DNA of 64,000 nucleotides, from NCBI GenBank assembly GCA_963756975.1, contig CAVWPS010000002.1, positions 1,302,001-1,366,000 on the forward strand, given 5' to 3'. The position numbers and the translations under genes were made by a program. Every line of letters starts with the position of its first letter. Positions within the stretch are counted from its first letter, which is position 1. Origin of the DNA: CAVRQM01 sp963756975 (GTDB lineage: Bacteria; Pseudomonadota; Alphaproteobacteria; Acetobacterales; Acetobacteraceae). Under the pieces are notes generated by a model, which saw only the letters and a program-made list of their open reading frames with translations, did no database searches and was not told the origin of the DNA. Positions 17,040 through 24,863 of this stretch are shown here, piece after piece.

Positions 17040-19838
17040 ATGCCCACCGCAAACCCGATCCGTGACGAGCCCGAAGCGGCGGCCGCCCTCGCGGCCGCGC
17101 TCGCGGAAACCGGGGAACCGGGTTTCGCACCCCGTGAGGCGGTGGTCGCCACGTTCCGCCGCCACCTGATCCGTGTGCAGTCCGACGTGCGGACGCGGTT
17201 CGAGCAATCGCGGATCGGCGGGCTGGAGGCGGCGCGGCTGCTGTCGGCGCATGCCGATGTCCTGATCGTGGCCCTCTGCGCGCATGCGAGCCGGCTGCAG
17301 CGGCTCGGCTCGCCGGACGGCCTGCAAGCCAGCTTCTGCATCGCGGCCACCGGCGGCTACGGCCGGTCCGTCCTGGCCCCGTTCAGCGATATCGACCTGC
17401 TGTTCCTGACCGCCGACGCGCCCGACCCGGCGGTGCTGAAGCTGGTCGAGTTCATGCTGTATTTCCTGTGGGATCTGGGCCTCAAGGTCGGCCACGCGAC
17501 CCGCACGATCGACGAGTGCCTGACAGACGCGGCCGCCGACTCCACGATCCGCACCAGCCTGCTCGACGCGCGCCCGATCACCGGCGACCGGGCGCTGTTC
17601 GACGCCTTCACGGCGCGGTTCGCGCAGGATTGCGAGGCGGCGGGACCGGGCGGCTACATCGCGGCCAAGCAGGCCGAGCGCGAGACGCGCCATCACCGCT
17701 ACGGCGACAGCCCGTTCGTGGTCGAGCCGAACATCAAGGAGGGGCGCGGCGCGCTGCGCGACCTGCAGACGCTGTACTGGATGGCGCGGCACGTGTTCGG
17801 CATCACCGCGCTGTCGTCGCTGGCGGACGCTGACGGCGCTTCGGGCGGCATGATCAGCCAGGCCGAGGGGCGGCTCGTGATGCGCTCCTTCGCGTTCCTG
17901 TGGACGGTGCGGTTCCACCTGCACTACGTCTCCGGCCGCGCCGAGGAGCGGCTGACGTTCGACCTGCAACCGGTGGTCGGCGCCCGCATGGGCTACACGC
18001 GCCACGGCCGGCAGGATGGGGTGGAGCGGTTCATGCGCCACTACTTCCTGACCGCGCGCGACGTCATCCGGCTGACCGACGTGCTGGAACCCGCCCTGAT
18101 CCGCGCCGCCCTCGGCCCGCCGGCGCTGGCCGCGCAGACCGACGCGGCGATCGCGGAGGCCGGGTTCGTGCTGGCCGACGGACAGTTGCTGCCGCTGTCG
18201 AGCCGCGATTTCGAGGACCGGCCGATCCAGATGTTCCGCATCCTGCAGCTCTCGCGCGACCGGCAGATCAAGCTGCACCCGCTCGCCATCCGCGCGATGA
18301 TCCGCAACGAGCGGCGTGCGACGGCGCTGCGCGGCGACCCCGACGCCGCCGCGATCTTCCTCGATCTGCTGTGCGGGCGCGACGCCGAGCACAATCGCGG
18401 CGACGGCGCGCACTGGCTTTCGGTGCTGAACGAAACCGGCGTGCTCGGCCGCTACATCCCCGACTGGGCGCGCATCGTCGGGCAGATGCAGTTCGACACG
18501 TACCACGTCTTCACCGTCGACGAGCACACGATCGAGGCGGTGCGCGTGCTGAACTCGCTCGAACATGGCGAGCTGTCGGACGTCGCCCCGATCGCGTCGA
18601 GCATCGTCGACAAGTCGCAATCCAGGTTGCAGCTGTACGCGGCGACATTGCTGCACGACATCGCGAAGGGGCGTGGCGGCGACCACTCGGAGATCGGGGC
18701 CGAGGTGGCGCTGGAAATCTGTCCGATGATCGGCCTGTCCGCCGAGGAGACCGAGACGGTCAGCTGGCTCGTGCTGCACCATCTGTTGCTGAGCCAGACC
18801 GCGTTCCGCCGCGACATCGACGACCCGAAAACGATCTTGGACTTGGCCGAAACGATCCAGTCGCCCGAGCGGCTGCGGCTGCTGCTGGTGCTGACGGTGG
18901 CCGACATGCGCGCGGTATCCTCCAAAGTCTGGAACGGGTGGAAGGCGACGCTGCTGCGGGAGTTGTACGCGCGCGTTGCCGAAGTCCTGGCCGGAGGTCT
19001 CGCCACGACCGAGCGCGACGTGCGGGTGCGCGAAGCGCGCACGCAAGCGGCGGCGCTGCTGGACGATTTCAGCCCCGCCGATCTCGCGCATTTCGAGCAG
19101 CTCGGGTACGGCGGCTACTGGCTCGGCTTCGACCCGGAGACGCATGCGCGGCACGCCCGCATGATCCGCGAGGCGGAGGCGACGCGCGCGCCGCTGACGG
19201 TGCAGGCGCAGCCGCTGCCGGCGCGCGCGGTGACCGAGGTCACGGTCTACGCCGCCGACCATGCCGGCCTGTTCAGCAAGATCGCCGGGGCGCTCGCCGT
19301 CGCCGGCGCGTCGATCGTGGACGCGCGCATTCACACGCTGACCAACGGCATGGCGCTCGACACGTTCTGGGTGCAGGACGCGGCCGGCGGCACGTTCGAC
19401 GCGCCGGCGAAGCTCGCGCGCTTGCCGGGGCTGGTCGAACAGGCGGTCTCGGGAAGCCTCCGTCTCGCCGCCGAGATCCGTCGCGCGTCGAACGCGCTGC
19501 TCGGCCGCCGGATGCGTGCGATCCACGTGCCGCCGCGCGTGGTGATCGACAACCATGCCAGCAACACGCACACGGTTCTGGAAGTGAACGGCCGCGACCG
19601 GCCCGGCCTGCTGCACGACGTCACGGCCGCGATCAGCGAGCAGGCGTTGCAGATCGCGTCGGCCCACGTCACGACGTACGGCGTCCGCGCGGTCGACGTG
19701 TTCTACGTCAAGGACGTGTTCGGGCTGAAGGTCGAGAACGACCGCAAGCTCGCGAGCCTGCGCGACGCGCTGCTGGTGGCGCTGACGCCCCCGGTCGAGC
19801 CGGCCTCGGTGTCGAGCCTGCTCGCCGTCACTCGCTGA
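17040..19838 (+). CDS. glnD: Bifunctional PII uridylyltransferase/uridylyl-removing enzyme
   Basis: A 932-residue sensor of glutamine that uridylylates PII proteins under nitrogen limitation and removes UMP when glutamine is plentiful. The nucleotidyltransferase domain has GGYGRSVLAPFSDIDLLFL near residue 105. The central HD hydrolase domain has LLHDIAKGRGGDHSEIGAEV. Two C-terminal ACT domains begin near VTVYAADHAGLFSKIAG and VLEVNGRDRPGLLHDVT; these bind glutamine. The length is typical. ATG 17040 is used. It is 29 bases downstream of mutS, an order often seen in this group. The stop overlaps the convergent nucleoside phosphorylase gene by 11 bases. Confidence 0.96.
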   Translation: MPTANPIRDEPEAAAALAAALAETGEPGFAPREAVVATFRRHLIRVQSDVRTRFEQSRIGGLEAARLLSAHADVLIVALCAHASRLQRLGSPDGLQASFCIAATGGYGRSVLAPFSDIDLLFLTADAPDPAVLKLVEFMLYFLWDLGLKVGHATRTIDECLTDAAADSTIRTSLLDARPITGDRALFDAFTARFAQDCEAAGPGGYIAAKQAERETRHHRYGDSPFVVEPNIKEGRGALRDLQTLYWMARHVFGITALSSLADADGASGGMISQAEGRLVMRSFAFLWTVRFHLHYVSGRAEERLTFDLQPVVGARMGYTRHGRQDGVERFMRHYFLTARDVIRLTDVLEPALIRAALGPPALAAQTDAAIAEAGFVLADGQLLPLSSRDFEDRPIQMFRILQLSRDRQIKLHPLAIRAMIRNERRATALRGDPDAAAIFLDLLCGRDAEHNRGDGAHWLSVLNETGVLGRYIPDWARIVGQMQFDTYHVFTVDEHTIEAVRVLNSLEHGELSDVAPIASSIVDKSQSRLQLYAATLLHDIAKGRGGDHSEIGAEVALEICPMIGLSAEETETVSWLVLHHLLLSQTAFRRDIDDPKTILDLAETIQSPERLRLLLVLTVADMRAVSSKVWNGWKATLLRELYARVAEVLAGGLATTERDVRVREARTQAAALLDDFSPADLAHFEQLGYGGYWLGFDPETHARHARMIREAEATRAPLTVQAQPLPARAVTEVTVYAADHAGLFSKIAGALAVAGASIVDARIHTLTNGMALDTFWVQDAAGGTFDAPAKLARLPGLVEQAVSGSLRLAAEIRRASNALLGRRMRAIHVPPRVVIDNHASNTHTVLEVNGRDRPGLLHDVTAAISEQALQIASAHVTTYGVRAVDVFYVKDVFGLKVENDRKLASLRDALLVALTPPVEPASVSSLLAVTR

Positions 19839-20622
19839 CGTTGCGCCAGGCGCGCACGGTCGCGGCGAGCAGCTCCAGCATCGCGGTGGCGCCGTCCGCG
19901 TCACCCTTTTCGAACTCCCCCTCGGACTGCGCCATCCGGTTGGTGACGTGCGCGAAGCACAGCACCGCGCGGCCGCGTGCCTTGGCGAACGCGTAGAGCG
20001 CCGCCGCCTCCATCTCGACCGCCACCGCGCCTTGATCGCGCGCCGCCGCGATCGCGCGTTCGGTTTCACGGAACGGCGCGTCCGTCGTCCACGTGGCGCC
20101 ACGATGGATCGTCGTCAGTCCGGACCGCAGCGCCTCCATGATCGGCGCGACGAGTGCCGCGTCCGCGTCGGCGAAGCGGGACGGCGGCAGGTAATGGTAG
20201 CTCGTCCCCTCCTCACGGATGGCACGGTCGATCAGCACGAAATACGGGGTCGGGCCGAGGTCCTCGAGCTGCCCCGCCGACGTGACGCTCAGCAGCAATT
20301 TGCAGCCGGACGCGAACAGCTGCTCGGCGACCAAGACGGCGAACGACGCGCCGACGGCCGAGCCCACGATGCCGAACATCTCGTCGTCATGCGCCACCTC
20401 GTCGAGCGTCGTGTGATAGCAGGCCCAACCCTCGCCCCGCCGCGCACGGCCGTCCGCGCGCATCGCCGCGACCAGATCGCCGTCCGGGTCGAGCACGCAG
20501 ACGTCCGGCACGGACGACGACGTCAGCCCTTTTTGCCGGCGCGCCTCACGCAGCATGTTCTCGGGCAGGAACACGGACGGCGCGTCGTATTGTTTGGCGC
20601 GCAGGATGGGGGCTTCGTGCAC
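19828..20622 (-). CDS. Nucleoside phosphorylase family protein
   Basis: A 264-residue protein of the purine/uridine phosphorylase (PNP/UDP) superfamily, which cleaves the glycosidic bond of nucleosides or nucleotides. Family signatures are GSAVGASFAVLVAEQL followed by LLLSVTSAGQL, and the substrate-binding VAVEMEAAALYAFAKARG. It could be a uridine phosphorylase-like or AMP nucleosidase-like enzyme; the base specificity is not clear. Cytoplasmic, no signal. The C-terminus overlaps glnD's last codons on the opposite strand. It lies just downstream of the GhrA-like gene on the same strand, 24 bases after its stop, so the purD-ghrA-phosphorylase group may be one transcript. Confidence 0.8.
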   Translation of the reverse strand: MHEAPILRAKQYDAPSVFLPENMLREARRQKGLTSSSVPDVCVLDPDGDLVAAMRADGRARRGEGWACYHTTLDEVAHDDEMFGIVGSAVGASFAVLVAEQLFASGCKLLLSVTSAGQLEDLGPTPYFVLIDRAIREEGTSYHYLPPSRFADADAALVAPIMEALRSGLTTIHRGATWTTDAPFRETERAIAAARDQGAVAVEMEAAALYAFAKARGRAVLCFAHVTNRMAQSEGEFEKGDADGATAMLELLAATVRAWRNVSE

Positions 20623-20646
20623 TGGGCGGTCCTCCTTTTAGTCTTT

Positions 20647-21555
20647 TTAGTAGCCGCGCCCGCGCTCGACCATGTGCAGCAACGGCAGGCCCCGGCGAAG
20701 ACGCATGATATTGTCCGCGACGACCGCCGCACAGCTTGCCGGATCGCTGGGCGCCGCGACGTGCGGGGTCAGCGTGACGCGCGGGTGCGACCAGACCCAG
20801 TGATCCGGCGGCGGCGGCTCCGCGCGCGTCACGTCCAGCACGGCGTGACGCAGCCGGCCGCCGTCGAGGGCCGCGCGAAGGTCGTCCTCCACCACATGCC
20901 GGCCGCGCGCGAGGTTGATCAGCGCCGCGCCCGCCGGGAGTGCCGCGAACGCGCGCGCGTCGAGCAGGCCGATGGTCGCAGGCGTCAGCGCCAGAAGGTT
21001 GATGACGATGTCGCAGCCGGCGAGGAAGCCGGGCAGCGCGTCCGGTCCCGCGACCGCGCCCTCACGCGGCCGCGCGACCCAGGCGGCGACATGAAAGCCC
21101 GCCTCGCGCAGCCGCAGCGCCACCGTCTGTCCCATCACGCCGAGGCCGAGGACACCGACCCGCCTCGACTTCGGCGGGACATACGCGTGCTGCCGCCAAA
21201 TCCCGTGCCGCTGCGCCCGCGCGTAATCGTCGTGCCCGCGATGCAGCCACAGCACGTGCGCGAGGGCGGCTTCGGCCATCGTCACGGCCATCGCGGGATC
21301 GACCATCCGGCACAGCGGGGCATCAGGCAGATCGGGGTCGGCCAGCACGCCGTCGATGCCGGCCCACAGGCTTTGGATCAGCGCGAGGTTGGGCAGCCCG
21401 CGCAGCCGGCCGGGCGGGGGGTTGGCGACCAGGGCCACGTCCACATCCGGTCCCGGCCGATCGACGATCGTCTCGGCCGGCAACGCCGCATCCAGCGCCG
21501 TTCGCCACGCAACCGCTTCGTCGGGCTCGAAATCGGCGGCCAGCAGGACGGTCAA
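20647..21555 (-). CDS. Glyoxylate/hydroxypyruvate reductase A-like D-2-hydroxyacid dehydrogenase
   Basis: A protein of about 302 residues that reduces glyoxylate or hydroxypyruvate with NAD(P)H, by family. The Rossmann fingerprint is VGVLGLGVMGQTVALRLREAG. Catalytic residues fit the family: Arg in LINLARGRHVVEDD, Glu in VTRAEPPPPDH and His in VTLTPHVAAPSD. The N-terminal substrate-domain segment LIQSLWAGIDGVL is typical of GhrA. The start is TTG at 21555, whose TTGA overlaps the purD stop (21552-21554), indicating translational coupling. No signal peptide. The purine context (purD, nucleoside phosphorylase) does not itself explain the enzyme. Confidence 0.85.
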   Translation of the reverse strand: MTVLLAADFEPDEAVAWRTALDAALPAETIVDRPGPDVDVALVANPPPGRLRGLPNLALIQSLWAGIDGVLADPDLPDAPLCRMVDPAMAVTMAEAALAHVLWLHRGHDDYARAQRHGIWRQHAYVPPKSRRVGVLGLGVMGQTVALRLREAGFHVAAWVARPREGAVAGPDALPGFLAGCDIVINLLALTPATIGLLDARAFAALPAGAALINLARGRHVVEDDLRAALDGGRLRHAVLDVTRAEPPPPDHWVWSHPRVTLTPHVAAPSDPASCAAVVADNIMRLRRGLPLLHMVERGRGY

Positions 21556-22793
21556 AGCCCGATGTCGCGCCGGCAGAACCCGCCGGCCCAGCCGATCGCG
21601 TCGACGCCGCGATAGGCGGCCGCACGAGCCTCCGCCACCGTCGCACCCACGCCGCCGACCGTCAGCACCCGGCCGCCGACCGCCCACGCGGCACCGTCAC
21701 GCGTCTCGGTCCCGCCCTGGAACACCAGCGCGCCTCCCGGTGCCAGGTCGGGCAGCACGGACGCGTCGCTCGGGCCCGGGTACCCGCGCGAGGCCAGCAC
21801 CACGGCGACGCTGACCTCGTTCGCGAGCCGCCACTCGACCCCGTCCAGCGCCCCGTCGCACGCCGCCTGCAACGCCGGCAGCAGATCGGATGTTACGCGC
21901 GGAAGGACCGCCTGCGTTTCGGGGTCGCCGAAGCGGACGTTGAACTCGATCAGGCTCGGCCCGTCCTCGCCCACCATCAGCCCGGCGAACAGGACGCCGC
22001 GATAGGGCGTGCCGCGCCGCGCCATCTCGGCCAGCGCCGGGCGAACGATGCGCTCCATCGCCGCGTGTTCGTTCGCGGCCGAGAAACCGGGCGGCGGGGA
22101 GACCGCACCCATGCCGCCGGTGTTCGGCCCGGTTTCGCCCTCGCCCACCCTTTTGTGGTCGCGCGCGGACCCGAGCACGATCGCCTCGGTCCCGTCGCAC
22201 AGCGCCATCAGGCTGACTTCGCGCCCCGCCAGCACGCTCTCGATCACGACGCTGCCGCCGGAGGCACCCAGCGTGCGGCGGTCCATGAAGTCGGCGATCG
22301 CGCGTTCCGCTTCCGCCACGGTGGTCGCGACGACGACCCCCTTGCCGGCCGCGAGCCCGTCGGCCTTGACCACGATCGGGGCACCCCGGCGGCGGACGAA
22401 ATCCCGCGCCGCCCGCGAATCGTCGAACCGCTCCCACAGGGCGGTCGGGATGCCGGCCGCGTCGCAAACCTCCTTGCAGAAGCTTTTGCTTCCCTCGAGC
22501 CGCGCCGCCGCCGCCGACGGTCCGCAGCAGGCGACCCCCGCGAGGCCGAGCGCGTCGGAGATGCCGGCCACCAGCGGGGCCTCGGGGCCGGGCACGACCA
22601 GATCGACCGCGTGCTCGGTGCAGAATCGCACGATCTCTGGGATGTCGACCGCGCCGATGGCGACACATTCGGCGACCGCCGCGATGCCCGGGTTGCCCGG
22701 CGCGCACCACAGCTTGCCCAGCATCGGGCTGCGCGACAACGCCCAGCAAAGCGCGTGTTCCCGCGCGCCGCCTCCGACCACCAACACCCGCAT
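21552..22793 (-). CDS. purD: Phosphoribosylamine-glycine ligase
   Basis: A 413-residue ATP-grasp enzyme that joins glycine to 5-phosphoribosylamine in the second step of purine synthesis. The N-terminus is VLVVGGGAREHALCWAL. The ATP-grasp core has IVVKADGLAAGKGVVVATT and the metal-binding LIEFNVRFGDPETQAVLPR. HKRVGEGETGPNTGGMGA is also diagnostic. The length is normal. ATG 22793 lies within about 47 bases of the divergent xseA start, a compact shared promoter region. Its last codons overlap the TTG start of the downstream reductase. Confidence 0.96.
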   Translation of the reverse strand: MRVLVVGGGAREHALCWALSRSPMLGKLWCAPGNPGIAAVAECVAIGAVDIPEIVRFCTEHAVDLVVPGPEAPLVAGISDALGLAGVACCGPSAAAARLEGSKSFCKEVCDAAGIPTALWERFDDSRAARDFVRRRGAPIVVKADGLAAGKGVVVATTVAEAERAIADFMDRRTLGASGGSVVIESVLAGREVSLMALCDGTEAIVLGSARDHKRVGEGETGPNTGGMGAVSPPPGFSAANEHAAMERIVRPALAEMARRGTPYRGVLFAGLMVGEDGPSLIEFNVRFGDPETQAVLPRVTSDLLPALQAACDGALDGVEWRLANEVSVAVVLASRGYPGPSDASVLPDLAPGGALVFQGGTETRDGAAWAVGGRVLTVGGVGATVAEARAAAYRGVDAIGWAGGFCRRDIGL

Positions 22794-22839
22794 CGCGCAA
22801 TCTCCCCAACCGGCGTGGGCGGTAGCATAAGCTGCGGTC

Positions 22840-24360
22840 ATGCCGGAAACCGCCGCGACCAACATCCCCGAATACAGCGTCGGCGAGATCAGCGGCGCGG
22901 TGAAACGCGCGCTCGAAGGCGCGTTCGGCCGGGTGCGGGTGCGCGGCGAGATCACCGAATGCCGGCCCAACCGCAGCGGGCACATCTACCTCTCGTTGAA
23001 GGACGAGGGCGGCAAGCTCGGCTGCGTGATCTGGAAGACCACCGTCCCCAGGCTCGGCCTGCAGCCGGAGGACGGGATCGAGGTCGTGGCCACAGGCCGG
23101 ATCACGACCTACGGCGACCAGTCGAAATATCAGCTGACCATCGACCGGCTCGAATACGCGGGCGCCGGCGCGATGCTGGCCCGGATCGAGGCATTGCGGC
23201 AGCTGTTCATCGCCGAGGGGCTGTTCGAGGCGTCGCGCAAACGGCCGCTGCCGCGTCACCCGGGTCTCATCGGCGTCGTCACCAGCCCGCAGGGGGCGGT
23301 CCTGCACGACATCCTGACCACGATCGAACGGCGGATGCCGGGCCGGCTGCTGATCTGGCCCGTGCCGGTGCAGGGGGAAGGCTCCGCCGCGAAGGTCGCG
23401 GCGGCCATCGCGGGGTTCGACGCGCTGACCGGCGACCGGCGACCGGACGTGCTGATCGTGGCACGGGGCGGCGGCAGCCTCGAAGACCTGATGGCGTTCA
23501 ACGACGAGCTTGTCGTGCGCGCGGCGGCGGCCTGCTCGATCCCGCTGATCTCGGCGATCGGGCACGAGACCGACACCACGCTGCTCGACCTCGTCGCGGA
23601 CCGCCGCGCCCCGACCCCGACCGCCGCGGCCGAGATGGCGGTGTGTTCCCGCACCGAGTTGCTCGATCTGCTGGCGCGCGACGGGCTGCGCCTCTCGGGC
23701 GCCATCCGCAGCGCGTTGCGAACCGAACGTCACGCGCTCGAACGCGCGGCCAGCGCGTTGCCGGATCTGCCGAGGCTGCTGGCCGAGGCGCGGCAGCGCG
23801 TCGACGATCGTGGCGAGCGCCTGACGCGCGCATTGCCCGGCCTGATCGCGGCGCGCCGCAACGCGTTCGAGCGGGCCGAGCGGCGTCTGCCCGATTTGCC
23901 GGCCCGGCTGCGCGAGGCGCGCTCCCGGCTTTCGGCGGCCGCGCTGCTGGAGACGGCCTTGCCGCATCTGATCGAGCGGCGGCGGGCCGATCTGCTGCAC
24001 GTCATCGCGCGCGTGCCGTCGGCCGCCGGCCTGATCGAGCGGCGGAGCGCGTCGCTCGCGCGCCTGCTGCCGCTGCTGTCCGGCGCGCAGGCGCGGCTGC
24101 GGGCCGACCGCGCGCGGGATCTGCTCAAGGCGTGGTCGGCCCGGCTGGAAAGCGTGAGCTATCACGGCGTTCTGGCGCGCGGCTACGCGGTGGTTCGCGA
24201 CCGGGGCGGGGCCGTCCTGACCGGGGCGGAGGCTGCCCGCGCCGCCCGGGCACTCGACATCGAGTTCCGTGACGGCCGGGTTGCGGTCACGTCGGACGGC
24301 GGGTCCGGGGCGCCCGGCAAGCCGCGTCAGCGCTCCGGCGGTCAGGGCTCGTTGCTCTGA
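22840..24360 (+). CDS. xseA: Exodeoxyribonuclease VII large subunit
   Basis: A 506-residue subunit of the single-strand exonuclease ExoVII, which degrades ssDNA from both ends with XseB. The N-terminal OB-fold runs from YSVGEISGAVKRAL to about residue 105. The catalytic core contains GVVTSPQGAVLHDIL, ARGGGSLEDLMAFNDE, ISAIGHETDTTLLDLV and DRRAPTPTAAAEMAV. A long Arg/Leu-rich coiled-coil region follows, then the C-terminal HGVLARGYAVVRD. xseB is not adjacent. It is divergent from purD. A gap of about 500 bases without an obvious gene follows. Confidence 0.95.
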   Translation: MPETAATNIPEYSVGEISGAVKRALEGAFGRVRVRGEITECRPNRSGHIYLSLKDEGGKLGCVIWKTTVPRLGLQPEDGIEVVATGRITTYGDQSKYQLTIDRLEYAGAGAMLARIEALRQLFIAEGLFEASRKRPLPRHPGLIGVVTSPQGAVLHDILTTIERRMPGRLLIWPVPVQGEGSAAKVAAAIAGFDALTGDRRPDVLIVARGGGSLEDLMAFNDELVVRAAAACSIPLISAIGHETDTTLLDLVADRRAPTPTAAAEMAVCSRTELLDLLARDGLRLSGAIRSALRTERHALERAASALPDLPRLLAEARQRVDDRGERLTRALPGLIAARRNAFERAERRLPDLPARLREARSRLSAAALLETALPHLIERRRADLLHVIARVPSAAGLIERRSASLARLLPLLSGAQARLRADRARDLLKAWSARLESVSYHGVLARGYAVVRDRGGAVLTGAEAARAARALDIEFRDGRVAVTSDGGSGAPGKPRQRSGGQGSLL

Positions 24361-24863
24361 CGCCGCTATGCCCCGTTGACGGTCGTATGACTGCGTTCAG
24401 CAATAAGTTTCTATTTGCACCATGATGCCTCCGGCTTCGACCGGAGTGACATGTATGCGCCATGGGCCACGGATTGAAGCCGTTACGATCGGAAGGTCGT
24501 CGGCCGTCGGCCGTTGATCGCGCTGTAATCCCAATCAAACGCCATCGCCGCGAATTGGCGCGGCCGCCCCGGACCCGGTCATTCCGCTGTCACTTTAGCG
24601 GTAAACCCGAATGATGTGGAGCAACCCCTTGAAAGGTCGAAGGGCGGCGTGAGCTGCCTCCGCCTCCACGGAACGTTCCTGGGTCAAAATGGTTTGGCGT
24701 CATTTAACGCACTCACCTAGCAACGTCACGGCCTCATTATAACGCTGTATTCTTCCGGTTATTGACCTGATGGGCTTTTAAGCGCCTATTTCCGGGGCGC
24801 GCCGATCGATTTGGCAAGGTCTCGTCGTGCAGCCGACTCAATCGCGCGCAATGGAGATGCCCA
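24361..24863. other. Long intergenic region before the Hint-protein gene
   Basis: About 500 bases with no convincing coding frame, noticeably AT-richer than its surroundings. Visible features are a perfect palindrome GGAACGTTCC at 24670-24679, a small hairpin (CCGCT/AGCGG) at 24584-24601, and a promoter-like pair at 24762-24791. It probably holds the promoter and a long leader of the downstream gene. I see no known riboswitch or small RNA family. Confidence 0.5.
24762..24791 (+). promoter_or_regulatory. Possible sigma70-type promoter for the Hint-protein gene
   Basis: TTGACC at 24762-24767 and CTATTT at 24786-24791 are separated by 18 bases, about 75 bases upstream of the ATG at 24864. The -10 element is a weak match. 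There is no other good candidate in the region. Confidence 0.3.

Noticed and set aside
17007..20102. Very long minus-strand open frame antisense to glnD
   Set aside because: High GC suppresses stops; the frame is Arg/His/Asp-rich with no family similarity, whereas glnD on the other strand is complete.
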